Shown: positions 31,008 through 44,056 of the stretch, in pieces
Layout of the letters: each line of letters starts with the position of its first letter
How positions within the stretch are numbered: position 1 is the stretch's first letter
Assembly (NCBI RefSeq): GCF_900100755.1
Contig: NZ_FNCI01000008.1
Span: 70,001 to 134,000, forward strand
Origin: Onishia taeanensis
Lineage (GTDB): Bacteria > Pseudomonadota > Gammaproteobacteria > Pseudomonadales > Halomonadaceae
Direction of reading: 5' to 3'
Length of the DNA: 64,000 bases
Position numbers and translations under genes: made by a program
Notes under the pieces: generated by a model
What the model saw: only the letters and a program-made list of their open reading frames with translations
What the model was told of the DNA's origin: nothing
Databases searched by the model: none

Positions 31008-32570
31008 TCATATCACGTCTGCGTCATGTGTTGAGTCAACATCGGCACAACGGGGTAGTTCGAGGATCACCACCAGGCCGCCGTCTGGATGATTATCAAG
31101 CCCCATTTCCCCGCCGTGGGCCCGCAAGATGTGCCGGGCGATCCCAAGCCCCAGCCCGCTACCACCGGTATGGCGGCTGCGCGAGGGCTCCAGGCGCACG
31201 AAGGGTGCAAAGACCCGCTCGCGCTGCCCGGCGGGAATGCCGGGGCCGTGATCGCGCAAAGTGATCCGTAGCTTCGTCGAGCTGTCTTCGAGGTGCACCT
31301 CGGCGCGCTTGCCATAGAAGACGGCGTTCTCCAGCAGGTTGGCCAGGCAGCGTTTGAGCGCCAGTGGCTTGGCACCAAGCGGCAAGGCGTGGCCGGTGAC
31401 CGTCACCTCGCCGCCCTGCAGGGCCATCTCCTCGGCGAGGCCCTTGAGCAGGCCTCGCACATCGACCGGCTCGACGGCTTCGTGCAGGTCGAGCCCCCTG
31501 ACCGACGCCAGTGCGCCCTTGACCAGCAGGTCCAGCTCGTCGAGGGCGGCGCAGAAGCGCTCGCGCTGATGGTCGTCATCGAGCATCTCGGCGCGCAGGC
31601 GCATCCGCGTCAGGGGGGTCTTCAAGTCATGGGAGATCGCCGTGAATAGCCGCTCTCGTTCCTCGACCTGGTGCTGGATGCGCTGCTGCATGCGGTTGAA
31701 GGCCACCGCCGTGGCCGCCACCTCGCGGGGGCCGGTCTCACGTAGCGGTGGGCTGTCCAGATCGTCGCCGAGCCGCCGCGCCGCCCTCGACAATCGCGCC
31801 AGTGGCCGAGTCGCGCTGCGGATACCGAGCAGCGACAGCCCAATCACGGCAAGCAGCACGATCAGCGCCGCGAACAGCCGTTCGCCGGACAACCAGCCCT
31901 CATCGAAGAGCTCCGGCACTGGCAATAAGGTCGCCACATAGAGCCAGCCCTGGGCATCCAGGGGGAGCTGCACGACCAGAATCGGCGCCTCGATGGGGTC
32001 CATCAGCAGGCTGTGACGCCCCCAGCGGGGCGGCAGGTCGTGCAGCAGCACTTCGTTATTGAACAGGCGCAGGGTATCGGGCGAAGAGAACTCGACGCGG
32101 GCGTTGTCGACGCCAAGCTCGGAGGCCAGGATCGCGCGGAAATTGTCGGTCACCACCGTCTGGGCGGGGCCCCGGCCGATGTCCTGAATGGGAATGCGGT
32201 GATCGTTGACGCTGACGAAGAAGCGCGTGCCGCCCATGTCGCGCAGCTGATCGAGAACGATATGGCGATAATCCACCGGCAGCGAGCGGAAGAAGCGCAC
32301 CGTGGAGGCGACACTGTAGGCGACGTTACGGGAGAGTTCATCGACCTGCTCGAGCCGGCTGTCCCGGGCCTGATGGGTCCATATCGCGTAGCTCGCGAGC
32401 TGCGCGCCCAGCACCCCGACCAGCATGATCAACACGAAGCGCCCGCGCAGGCTGCCCGGCAGGCCCCGGGCCAGGATATGCCTCAGCCGTCGTCCGAGGT
32501 ACCCATGGGGTTGCTTCGCGCTATGGGCTGCGCTGGCATCGGCGTCAGAGGCGCTGGGATCGGCGCTCAC
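31008..32570 (-). CDS. gtrS: Sensor histidine kinase, GtrS-like
   Basis: 520 residues. Two membrane helices (about 44-66 and 232-255) bracket a periplasmic sensor of some 165 residues. A HAMP segment (RSATRPLARLSRAARRLGDD) precedes the H box AISHDLKTPLTRMRLRAEML (phosphorylated His), N box NLLENAVFYG, G1 DHGPGIP and G2 GGSGLGLGIA, all intact. In Pseudomonas the orthologous GtrS/GltR pair sits beside and activates the glucose porin and ABC transporter genes, and the same order is seen here. The ATG overlaps the response-regulator stop (ATGA). Confidence 0.92.
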   Translation of the reverse strand: MSADPSASDADASAAHSAKQPHGYLGRRLRHILARGLPGSLRGRFVLIMLVGVLGAQLASYAIWTHQARDSRLEQVDELSRNVAYSVASTVRFFRSLPVDYRHIVLDQLRDMGGTRFFVSVNDHRIPIQDIGRGPAQTVVTDNFRAILASELGVDNARVEFSSPDTLRLFNNEVLLHDLPPRWGRHSLLMDPIEAPILVVQLPLDAQGWLYVATLLPVPELFDEGWLSGERLFAALIVLLAVIGLSLLGIRSATRPLARLSRAARRLGDDLDSPPLRETGPREVAATAVAFNRMQQRIQHQVEERERLFTAISHDLKTPLTRMRLRAEMLDDDHQRERFCAALDELDLLVKGALASVRGLDLHEAVEPVDVRGLLKGLAEEMALQGGEVTVTGHALPLGAKPLALKRCLANLLENAVFYGKRAEVHLEDSSTKLRITLRDHGPGIPAGQRERVFAPFVRLEPSRSRHTGGSGLGLGIARHILRAHGGEMGLDNHPDGGLVVILELPRCADVDSTHDADVI

Positions 32571-33301
32571 GCCAGCGCATCCACGCGTGTCGCCAGCACA
32601 TAGCCGGCGCCGCGCACGGTGCGAATCAGCTGGGAGTGCTGGGCGTCTTCGCCCAAACGCTGACGCAGACGGCAGACATGTACGTCTATCGAGCGATCCA
32701 GCGGTGGGGCCGGCCGCCCTCGGCTCAAGTCATAGAGGGCATCCCGGGACAGCACCTCTTCCGGATGCTCGAGGAAGACCTGCAGCAGCTGAAAATCCGC
32801 GCCGGACAGGGCGCTGCGCTCGCCGCCTGCGTCGATCAGCTCGCGGGTGACCCGGTCGAGTCGCCATTCGCCGAAGGCCACCAGCCGCGCCTGAGCGGGG
32901 TCCTTCTCGGCGGTCGCCTCGGGCAACCGGCGCGTGCGGCGCAGCACCGCCTTGATGCGCGCCAGCAGTTCACGGGGATTGAAAGGCTTGCCAAGGTAGT
33001 CGTCGGCGCCGAGTTCGAGCCCCAGAATGCGATCGGTCTCATCGGCGCTGGCGGTGAGCATGATGATCGGCACTTCGCTGTCGCGACGCACCCGGCGGCA
33101 GATGGTGAAACCATCGTCACCGGGCAGCATGAGATCGACGATCAACAGGTCCGGCATGGCAACGGCAAGCAGTGCCTCCAGCGCTTCGGCATCGGCGGCC
33201 ACCTGGGTGCGAAAGCCATGGCGACCGAGATAATCGGCCAGCAGCTCGCGGATTTCCGGGTCGTCGTCGACCACGATCAGGGAGGCAGGCGAGTGGGTCA
33301 T
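32567..33301 (-). CDS. gltR: OmpR-family response regulator, GltR-like
   Basis: 244 residues. Receiver domain: VVDDDPE acidic pocket, phosphoacceptor Asp in LLIVDLMLPGDDG, conserved Thr in MLTASADE and Lys in LGKPFNPREL. The C-terminal winged helix (LSGADFQLLQVFLEHPEEVLSR, RSIDVHVCRLRQRLG, IRTVRGAGYVL) binds DNA. Translationally coupled to the kinase gene. The frame extends to 33424, but the receiver fold begins right after the ATG at 33301, and upstream codons give an unlikely Trp/Cys-rich extension. No good ribosome site is visible. Likely target: the gts operon downstream. Confidence 0.92.
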   Translation of the reverse strand: MTHSPASLIVVDDDPEIRELLADYLGRHGFRTQVAADAEALEALLAVAMPDLLIVDLMLPGDDGFTICRRVRRDSEVPIIMLTASADETDRILGLELGADDYLGKPFNPRELLARIKAVLRRTRRLPEATAEKDPAQARLVAFGEWRLDRVTRELIDAGGERSALSGADFQLLQVFLEHPEEVLSRDALYDLSRGRPAPPLDRSIDVHVCRLRQRLGEDAQHSQLIRTVRGAGYVLATRVDALA

Positions 33302-33534
33302 GACAGCAGGTATCGCAGCAGAAGCATGGCAGTCCCAGTCCATGGCGCCGACCGAAAGGCCGCAGCGGGCCCAACCGGCCATGAAGAAAATCAAGGCAGT
33401 AACGGTGATCATGGTGGATGCCATGCCGAGCCGGCAAGATGCTTGCGACCAAGGTGGTAGACGCTGTCTTCGCCGAGACCGCTCAGGCTCGGATCACTGG
33501 CCCGGCGGAGCTCGGCGATGGACGACCGAGCGCG

Positions 33535-34332
33535 TCAGCCCAGCAGTCGCTCACGCAGCACGCTGGCGACGGCGGCATCATCATGATGGCCGATACGGGT
33601 GGCCTGGGGCACCCGTCCGGGGAGCTCGGGATGAGCATTGGCCATCACGAACGCCTGACCGGCCAGATCCAGCATCTCGGTATCATTGAGGTTGTCACCG
33701 AAGGCCAGGCAGGCGTCGGCGGGCAGCGAGAGTCGCTCCAGCAGTCGCGCCACGGCGGTGCCCTTGTTGACGCCACCGGCCATGATCTCGAGTGAATTGG
33801 GCAGGGAGTAAGTCAGGTGCAGAGCAGCACCGTAACGGGCTTCCACGGCCTCCTCGATGGTTGCCAGCGCCGCCGGCTCGCCGATGAACAGCACCTTGCC
33901 GACGCCACGGCCATCGAGCTCGCCAGGCTCGGCCACCCGGTAGCCAAAACCGGTATGGGCATGCAGGGCCAGAAGCTCCGGCGCCGGCGCATCGATCAGC
34001 CAGTCGTCATCGCGATAGAGGTTCAGGCGCATGCCCGCCGGGCGTTCAAGCGCGATCAGTTCCCGCGCCATCTCCTCAGGCACATGCTGGGTCGATAGCA
34101 CCGCATCATCCGGGCCATGCAGATAGGCGCCGTTGGTGCTGATGATGTGGGCCTCCACGCCGAGCCGCTCGCGCAGGGGCAGAATGTCCCGATAGTGTCG
34201 GCCGGAGGCGATGGCCAGGTGATGACCGCGCGCCGCGAGGGCCTGAAAGGTCTCGATGGTACGCGGGTCCAGATCGTGGTCAGCGTTGAGCAAAGTGCGG
34301 TCGAGGTCGGTGACGATCAACTGTGGCGACAT
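33535..34332 (-). CDS. Cof-type HAD-superfamily phosphatase
   Basis: 265 residues, cytoplasmic. Motif I is VTDLDRTLL (nucleophile Asp8), motif II IASGRHY, motif III Lys in VNKGTAVARL, motif IV GDNLNDTEMLDLAG. The type IIB cap domain is residues about 85-185. Members dephosphorylate sugar phosphates or related metabolites (YidA, YbiV types); the substrate here is unknown, though its place beside a glucose uptake locus fits sugar-phosphate metabolism. AAGGAG precedes the ATG. It takes the position where Pseudomonas loci carry glk or edd. Confidence 0.92.
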   Translation of the reverse strand: MSPQLIVTDLDRTLLNADHDLDPRTIETFQALAARGHHLAIASGRHYRDILPLRERLGVEAHIISTNGAYLHGPDDAVLSTQHVPEEMARELIALERPAGMRLNLYRDDDWLIDAPAPELLALHAHTGFGYRVAEPGELDGRGVGKVLFIGEPAALATIEEAVEARYGAALHLTYSLPNSLEIMAGGVNKGTAVARLLERLSLPADACLAFGDNLNDTEMLDLAGQAFVMANAHPELPGRVPQATRIGHHDDAAVASVLRERLLG

Positions 34333-34525
34333 GGGGACTCCTTGGCAGCGTAGTCGCTAGCATACCCAAGGGAGTCGATGGCTGTCTGCGCCGGTCTTAC
34401 CCCGGTCGCCTCCCCTAACGTCTTGATTGGCCGTGCACAGCGTGATGCAGCGCTCCGCCCCGATTGGCGCGGGCTAGCGGAATCCGTATAGTGGCCCCAC
34501 TCTTCCCGCCATGCAAAAGTGTCCG

Positions 34526-36466
34526 ATGCTTCAGAACAACTCGATGCTTGCTCAGCTCAAGCAGCAGATCCGCGATACCACGCCCCGGGTCGAGGGCGTG
34601 ATCAAGGCCACCGACAAGGGCTTTGGCTTCCTCGAAACCGACGACGGCGACTCCTACTTCGTGCCGCCCCCCGCCATGAAGCAGGTACTTCACGGCGACC
34701 GGGTGAAGGCCATCCTCAAGGAGGAAGGCGAAAAGACCTCGGTCGAGCCGGATACCCTGCTGGAGATCGGCCTGCAGCGTTTCGTGGCCCGGGTCCAGAA
34801 GCGTGAAGGTCGCCTGGCCGTGGTGCCAGACCACCCGTCGGTCAAGAACGTGCTCAAGGCGCGTCTCAAGCGCAGCCTCGAAGAAGACAGCATTGAAGAT
34901 GGCGACTGGGTGGTGGCTCGCCTGGTGCGCCACCCGCTGAAAGAAGGCGACCGCGGCTTCTTCTCGCAGATCGATGAGCTGGTCGCCAAGAGCGACAACC
35001 CGGCCGTGCCTTGGCGCGTGACTCTGGCCCGTCATGCCCTCGAGCAAGCCTCGCCGGAAGCCGGCGACGACTGGCCGATGGCCGATGAAGGCCTCACGCG
35101 TGAAGATCTGACCGCCGAGCCCTTCTTCACCATCGACGGTGAGAAGACCCGCGACATGGATGACGCCCTGCGCGTCGAGACGCTGGACAACGGCGGCTGG
35201 CGCCTGACGGTGGCGATCGCCGATCCCACCGCCTATGTCGACGAGAGCCACGCCGCCGACCAGGAAGCGCGCACCCGCGCCTTCACCGTCTACCTGCCGG
35301 GACAGAACGTCACCATGCTGCCGGAAGTCCTGGCCGACGATCTGTGTTCCCTGTGGGAAGGCAAGGAGCGGCCGGTACTGGCCTGCGCGCTGGACATCGA
35401 CGCCGAGGGCAACCTGGGCGACTATCGCTTCTTTGCCGCAAACATGACCTCGAAGTCGCGCCTGATCTATGACCATGTGTCCGACTGGATCGAGGGCAAG
35501 GGCGACTGGGCGCCGGATGACGCGATCGCACCGCAGCTTAAAGCCCTGCGCGATCTGACCGAAGCACGCAGCGCCTGGCGCGCCGCCCATGCCCTGGTCT
35601 TCAAGGATCGTCCCGACTACGTCTTCGATCTGGACGCCGCCGGCAATGTGCTGGACATTCGCACCGAGGATCGCCGCATCGCCAACCGCATGATCGAGGA
35701 ATCGATGATTGCGGCCAACGCCTGCTGCGCCGATCTGCTGGCCGACAAGGTCGGTCATGGCATTTTCAACGTGCACCGGGCCTTCGAGCCGGAGAAAGCC
35801 GACGCGGCCCACGAGTTCCTCGCCGCCCAGGATATCCAGGTCGAACGCGAGGCCCTGCTGGAACTACCGCGCTATCGCGAGCTCAAGCGTGAACTCGAGG
35901 CCCGCGACGATGCCTGGCTCGATGTGCGCCTGCGCCGTTTCCAGGGCTTCACCAGCATGTCCGCCCTGCCCGGCCCGCACTTCGGCCTGGGCCTTGCCGC
36001 CTACGCCACCTGGACATCGCCGATCCGCAAGTATGGCGATATGGTCAATCACCGCCTGATCAAGCGCGTGCTCAAGGGTGAGAGCGCTCCGGCCGAGGCC
36101 AGCCAGGCGCTGACCGAGCAGCTCACCGAGCGTCGCCGCCTGAACCGCATGGCCGAGCGCGACGTCAAGGATTGGCTCTACGTGCGCTACCTGGCCGAGT
36201 CGGCCAAGGAGCAGCAGGAGTTCGACGCCGAGATTATCGCCATCAATCGCGGCGGCATGCGGGTGCGCCTGGTCGATAACGGTGCCACCGCCTTCATTCC
36301 GGCGCCGCTGATGCACAGCGAGCGTGACAAGGTGGTGATCGACGATAAGGAAGGTCGCATCCAGATCGAAGGCGAAGAGCGCTTCAAGCTGGGCGACATG
36401 ACCCGCGTGGCGCTCACGGAGGCCCGTGAAGAGACCCGCTCGCTGGTGGCTCGTCCCGCCGTCTGA
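34526..36466 (+). CDS. rnb: Exoribonuclease II
   Basis: Processive 3'-5' hydrolase of single-stranded RNA in the cytoplasm. 646 residues, close to the 644 of E. coli Rnb. Order: cold-shock domains (VIKATDKGFGFLETDDG...YFVPPP), catalytic RNB domain with TIDGEKTRDMDDAL (magnesium-binding Asp cluster, about 202-215), Arg-containing GLAAYATWTSPIRKYGDMVNHR (about 490-510), and C-terminal S1 domain (AEIIAINRGGMRVRLVDNGA). ATG at 34526 is preferred to 34511 because MLQNNSMLAQLKQQ aligns with the E. coli start MFQDNPLLAQLKQQ. Single gene, terminated by a strong stem-loop. Confidence 0.96.
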   Translation: MLQNNSMLAQLKQQIRDTTPRVEGVIKATDKGFGFLETDDGDSYFVPPPAMKQVLHGDRVKAILKEEGEKTSVEPDTLLEIGLQRFVARVQKREGRLAVVPDHPSVKNVLKARLKRSLEEDSIEDGDWVVARLVRHPLKEGDRGFFSQIDELVAKSDNPAVPWRVTLARHALEQASPEAGDDWPMADEGLTREDLTAEPFFTIDGEKTRDMDDALRVETLDNGGWRLTVAIADPTAYVDESHAADQEARTRAFTVYLPGQNVTMLPEVLADDLCSLWEGKERPVLACALDIDAEGNLGDYRFFAANMTSKSRLIYDHVSDWIEGKGDWAPDDAIAPQLKALRDLTEARSAWRAAHALVFKDRPDYVFDLDAAGNVLDIRTEDRRIANRMIEESMIAANACCADLLADKVGHGIFNVHRAFEPEKADAAHEFLAAQDIQVEREALLELPRYRELKRELEARDDAWLDVRLRRFQGFTSMSALPGPHFGLGLAAYATWTSPIRKYGDMVNHRLIKRVLKGESAPAEASQALTEQLTERRRLNRMAERDVKDWLYVRYLAESAKEQQEFDAEIIAINRGGMRVRLVDNGATAFIPAPLMHSERDKVVIDDKEGRIQIEGEERFKLGDMTRVALTEAREETRSLVARPAV

Positions 36467-36492
36467 TCCGGCACCGAGTACCGGCAAGACGC

Positions 36493-36526
36493 ACAGCGCC
36501 CCGGCCATCACTGGCCGGGGCGCTGT
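36493..36526. terminator. Stem-loop between convergent rnb and cls genes
   Basis: A perfect 15-bp stem ACAGCGCCCCGGCCA / TGGCCGGGGCGCTGT with TCAC loop, followed by CGTTTC. Confidence 0.85.
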
Positions 36527-36582
36527 CGTTTCATGGCCTTACGCGAGCAGCCGATCAAGCCGCGCAGTACCTGTACCTGAGT

Positions 36583-37848
36583 TCACAGCTGCTCCAATAA
36601 TAGCCGAGCGCCCTGCTCCTTGAAGCGGGTCCAACTGCCGCGCTGGCGAAACTCGTCGGCGTCCAGCAACTGCGCGCGCTTGCAATCATCATCGAACTGC
36701 TCATCCAGGGTCGCCGTCACGGCATCGGAGAGCATCAGGGCGCAGCATTCCTCGTCCTTGCCCATCGAGCGATGATTGACGTTCACCGACCCGACACAGG
36801 CCAGCCGGCCGTCGACGGTAATCACCTTGGCGTGCAGCATGGTCGGCAGAAACACCCAGACCTTGGCCCCGGCATCGAGCAATCGCTCGAGGCTCGGCTG
36901 CCCAGCCAGCTGCGACAGCCGGCTGTCGTTGTAGCGGCCCGGCACCAACAGCTCCACCGAGACGCCGCGCTGGAGTGCCGAGATCATCTGCTCGACCAAG
37001 GCTTCGTCCGGGGCAAAGTAGGCGGTGACGATGCGCAGCCGGACATGGCTGACCGCCACCAGCGAGCGCAGCATGGCGGCGGATTCGGTCCAACCGATGG
37101 TCGAGGAAGCCCGCACGCACTGAACCAGCATGCCATCCTCGTGGACCGGTGGCCGCTGGCGAATCGACTGCCACTGCCAAGGTCCACACTCATTCCAGTT
37201 GTCGAGAAAGGCCGAATGCAGCCCAATGACCGCCGGACCCGAGACGCGCAGATGCGTCTCGCGCCATTCATCCGGCGTGCGGGCGTCGCCTTCCCACTCG
37301 GCCGCGATACCGACCCCGCCGACAAAGCCGAGGCGGTCATCGCACACCATGATCTTGCGATGCGTGCGCTTGTCGATCTGCCAGGGCCTGGGCAGTTTGA
37401 TCGGCCGAAACAGCCGCACCTCGACGCCGGCCTCGCGCATCTGCGCCACCACCTCGGACGACATCTTCTGGGTTCCCACCGCATCCAGCACGACCCGCAC
37501 CCTTATCCCCTCACGAGCCCGCCGGGCCAGCGCCGCGGCGAAACGCTGGGCGATATCGCCCGTCCAATAGACGTAGGTCACCAGATCGATACTGGCCTTG
37601 GCGTCTTCAATGGCATCGAGCATGGCGGGAAATATCTCCACGCCGTTGCGCATCACATCGACATGGTTACCGGCGGTGAAGGGGGCACCCAGCGCGTACT
37701 CGAGCTCGGTACGGTAGTAATTCTCCTCTCGGGGCGACACGCCCTCTGACGAGGAAGCGGCTCCTTGATGCTGTGATGGCACCTCTTCCGCCTGAGGCTC
37801 GCTTGAGCGGTCCTTGCCTTGACGATCCGAACCAGTGTCGGCTGGCAT
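36583..37848 (-). CDS. Cardiolipin synthase-like phospholipase D family protein (ClsB type)
   Basis: 421 residues with two phospholipase D HKD motifs: THRKIMVCDDRLGFVGG (about 162-178) and LHAKVITVDGRLACVGS (about 340-356), the latter followed by NVNHRSMGKDEE. There is no N-terminal membrane helix, unlike ClsA, which fits the ClsB/ClsC arrangement; the first 40 residues are polar and low in complexity. It probably condenses phospholipids to cardiolipin at the inner membrane. AAGGAG lies upstream of the ATG. Divergent from a GT4 glycosyltransferase gene. Confidence 0.9.
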   Translation of the reverse strand: MPADTGSDRQGKDRSSEPQAEEVPSQHQGAASSSEGVSPREENYYRTELEYALGAPFTAGNHVDVMRNGVEIFPAMLDAIEDAKASIDLVTYVYWTGDIAQRFAAALARRAREGIRVRVVLDAVGTQKMSSEVVAQMREAGVEVRLFRPIKLPRPWQIDKRTHRKIMVCDDRLGFVGGVGIAAEWEGDARTPDEWRETHLRVSGPAVIGLHSAFLDNWNECGPWQWQSIRQRPPVHEDGMLVQCVRASSTIGWTESAAMLRSLVAVSHVRLRIVTAYFAPDEALVEQMISALQRGVSVELLVPGRYNDSRLSQLAGQPSLERLLDAGAKVWVFLPTMLHAKVITVDGRLACVGSVNVNHRSMGKDEECCALMLSDAVTATLDEQFDDDCKRAQLLDADEFRQRGSWTRFKEQGARLLLEQL

Positions 37849-38020
37849 TCCGTCATCTCCTTGTCGTATGGGCAGTGTCTCACCCTATGTCTCATGCATG
37901 AACGCAAAGCGCCACCCATCAAGCCTAAAGCATCTGCCGGTGTGACGGCGCAGTTGTGTCGTCGAATTGTCTCATTGCCTCGCTACCCTTGAGCGATAGC
38001 CACGGCAAAAGGAGACGGCC

Positions 38021-39139
38021 TTGCATCTTGCGGATATCACCATGTTTCATGCGCCGGATAGCGGCGGCGTGCGCACCTATCTTCAGGCCAAGCACCGTCA
38101 CCTAGCGACCCTGCCGGACGTCGAGGCTAACCTGCTGATTCCCGCCGGCGAGCATCAGACCCTGGGAGCCCTGCAGACCCTGCCCGCCTTTCGCCTGCCG
38201 CTGGGCCAGGGCTATCGCTTCCCGCTGCGACGCGGCCCCTGGCGCGATGCCCTGGTCGAACTCGGCCCGGACCTGATCGAGGCCGGCGACCCCTATGTCA
38301 CCGCCTGGGCGGCGCTGGACGCCGGTCAGCAGCTAGGGGTGCCGGTGGTCGGCTTCTACCACTCGGACCTGCCGCGGCTGATGGGCGATCGCTTCGGCGC
38401 CCCCGTGGCCCGGCGCCTCAAGCGCTATGTGGCGGATCTTTACGGGCGCTTCGACAGCGTGCTGGTGCCCTGTCGCTCGATGGGCGAGCGCCTAGAGGAC
38501 TGGGGCGTGCAGGGCGTACGCGTCCAGCCGCTGGGGGTCGATCTCGACACCTTTCACCCCCGCCGGCGCCAGGAGACGCTGCGCGAGACCCTCGGCCTTG
38601 CCGACACCACGCGTCTGCTGGTCTTCGCCGGTCGCAACTCCCGGGAGAAGAACGTCAATGACTTGCTGGCCACCGCCCAACGGCTAGGGCGCGGCTACCA
38701 CCTGCTGCTGATGGGGCCGGGAATGCCGACCCAGGTCCCGGACAACGTCAGCGTCATCAGCCGCTGCTGCTCACCCAATGAGGTGGCCCGTGCCCTGGCC
38801 AGTGCCGATGCCATGGTGCACGCCGGCACCCGCGAGACCTTCGGCCTGGTGGCGCTGGAAGCCATGGCCAGCGGACTTCCAGTCGTAGCGGCACGGGCCG
38901 GGGCCTTGATCGAGAACGTGCCGCTGGGCTGCGGCGTGCTCTGCGAGCCCCATGCGCCGCAGGCCATGGCACGCGCCGTGGAGGAGCTATTCCTCAATGA
39001 TGCCGCCGCCATTGGCCGCCATGCCCGGCGCCACGTGGAGCGTCATTACCGCTGGTCGAAGGTCATCGATGGCCTGCTCGACCACTACCGCAGCCTGTCC
39101 CCGACCCTCGCCACGGCGACACGCTGCCAGCATGGCTAG
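38021..39139 (+). CDS. Family 4 glycosyltransferase
   Basis: 372 residues, GT-B fold. N-terminal DITMFHAPDSGGVRTYLQ is the acceptor-side loop. The C-terminal half carries the donor site with VFAGRNSREKNVNDLL, HAGTRETFGLVALEAMASGLPVVA (E-x7-E motif) and GALIENVPLGCGVL. The start codon is TTG, fixed by AAAGGAG 6 bases upstream. The stop overlaps the start of the YbhN-like membrane gene (ATGGCTAG), so the two are coupled. The N-terminal pattern resembles transferases that mannosylate or glucosylate lipid acceptors (PimB/SqdX-like); the acceptor is unknown. Confidence 0.9.
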   Translation: MHLADITMFHAPDSGGVRTYLQAKHRHLATLPDVEANLLIPAGEHQTLGALQTLPAFRLPLGQGYRFPLRRGPWRDALVELGPDLIEAGDPYVTAWAALDAGQQLGVPVVGFYHSDLPRLMGDRFGAPVARRLKRYVADLYGRFDSVLVPCRSMGERLEDWGVQGVRVQPLGVDLDTFHPRRRQETLRETLGLADTTRLLVFAGRNSREKNVNDLLATAQRLGRGYHLLLMGPGMPTQVPDNVSVISRCCSPNEVARALASADAMVHAGTRETFGLVALEAMASGLPVVAARAGALIENVPLGCGVLCEPHAPQAMARAVEELFLNDAAAIGRHARRHVERHYRWSKVIDGLLDHYRSLSPTLATATRCQHG

Positions 39140-40283
39140 ACGGCCAAGCGCACAGCTTATCGACGCCCAGCGTAGCTCACGGCACCGCAACGCCAGCCCC
39201 ATGATGGCAGCGCTGATGGCGAACCTGAGACGCGGCTGGCGATTGCTGCGCGGCCGGGCACTGCTGATCCTGGCCCTGCTGATGGCGGCGCTGATCCCGC
39301 TGCTGATCGATGGCATGGCGCCTTTTGCCGCCCTGCTCGACTTTCCGCTCACCCAACTGGCGCTGATGCTGGCATTGGTGCTTGGTTGCTGGAATCTCAA
39401 TGCACTACGCCTGCGCCTGATGCTGGCCGGCCGTCTCGGGCCCGGCGATCGCCGCTTCGCGCCACCTGGCAGCAACCACCTGGGTCAACGCCGGGCACTC
39501 GCCATGGTGATGGCCACCGAATGCGCGACCTGTGCCACGCCGGGGGGAAGCGGTGGGCCGCTGACCCTGATGATGCTGCTCAAGCGATACGGCCTTCGCC
39601 CTGCGACCTCCTCGGGTATTTTCCTGATCGACCAGGTCTGCGACATGCTGTTCTTCCTGCTCGCCCTGGCCGTGATGGGCGGCTATGCCCTGCTGCATCC
39701 GGATGCCTGACCCAAGCCCGAACTGATTCGGCTGGCTGGGGCCGCCCTAGTGGCCATCCTGATAGGCCTGACCGCGCTGCTGCTTTACCTGCCCCGCGTC
39801 CTGCGCCTGAGTCTCGCCCCCCTTGCCCGACTGGGCCTCGCCAGCCCCCGGCGTTACCGCCTGGCCCGGCAGCTACTGCAATTTCGCCAGGGGCTTGCCA
39901 CCACCCTGAGGCAGCCACCACTGGCGCTGGCCGCCATCTTCGCCCTGTGCAGCGCTCACTGGCTCATCCGCTACAGCCTGCTGTATCTGACCCTCGATGG
40001 GCTGGGCGTCGATGTTGCCTGGGTCTGGACCTTCATGGTGCAGATGCTGTCCATGGCCGCCGGCCAGTTGAGCCTGCTGCCGGGCGGTGCCGGCGGCGTC
40101 GAACTGACCATCGGCGCCTTTCTGCTGCCGACACTCGGCGGCGAAACCACCGCCGCTGCGATCCTGATCTGGCGCTTCGTGACCTATCACTGGTATCTGC
40201 TGGCCGGCGCCCCGGTGCTGGCCTGGCTGCTCGGCCGCTCCCGCCAGAGCCATCATCGCCAGCCAAGCGCGCCTAGCCACTAG
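39132..40283 (+). pseudogene. YbhN/UPF0104-like (LPG synthase TM region) gene with an in-frame TGA
   Basis: One continuous frame of 384 codons, interrupted by TGA at 39708-39710. The part before it (192 codons) holds the first helices and MATECATCATPGGSGGPLTLMMLL; the part after it continues in the same frame without delay (PKPELIRLAGAALVAILIG...), carrying the C-terminal helices and QLSLLPGGAGGVELTIGAF, a family signature. No alternative ribosome site is obvious for the second half (nearest ATG-like start 39750). It is therefore a nonsense-mutated gene, a sequencing error, or a read-through case. TGG (Trp) or CGA (Arg) are the likely ancestral codons. The intact gene would partner the overlapping GT4. 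Confidence 0.85.
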
Positions 40284-40306
40284 CGCTAAGAGCGCCCAAT
40301 GCCATT

Positions 40307-40346
40307 CATAAAAGAAGCCGTCCATAAAAGTGCCGCCCATAAAAAA
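40307..40346. repeat. CATAAAAG-containing tandem repeat
   Basis: CATAAAAGAAGCCGTC, CATAAAAGTGCCGCC and CATAAAAAAGG start at 40307, 40323 and 40338 (period 15-16). The last copy runs into the A-tract that serves as the U-tract of the sucD terminator. Confidence 0.7.
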
Positions 40347-40369
40347 GGGCACCCCGAAGGGTGCCCTTT
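40341..40369 (-). terminator. Rho-independent terminator of the sdh-suc block
   Basis: Stem AAAGGGCACCC / GGGTGCCCTTT with CGAA loop; on the minus strand it is followed by a run of U. It lies 22 bp after the sucD stop. Confidence 0.95.
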
Positions 40370-40391
40370 ATGCCTTGAGGCGGGTCCTGGC

Positions 40392-42430
<2,039 letters not shown>

Positions 42431-42570
42431 CGTGTCATGCCATTGGTTGCATTTGACTCGAACGATGACCGTGGCCCGCCACCACTGTAGCGGGCCAGGT
42501 CATCCCCGTTCACCCCGAACCGGCCGGGGCGAGGCGCCGCTCGGATAGGCGGCGCTCGTTGTTCGACGAC

Positions 42571-44046
<1,476 letters not shown>

Positions 44047-44056
44047 TCACGCCGGC

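Noticed and set aside
39690..39760. Selenocysteine insertion at the in-frame TGA of the YbhN-like gene
   Set aside because: No selenoprotein family is known among YbhN-like proteins, and I see no clear SECIS-type hairpin just after the TGA; nonsense mutation is simpler.
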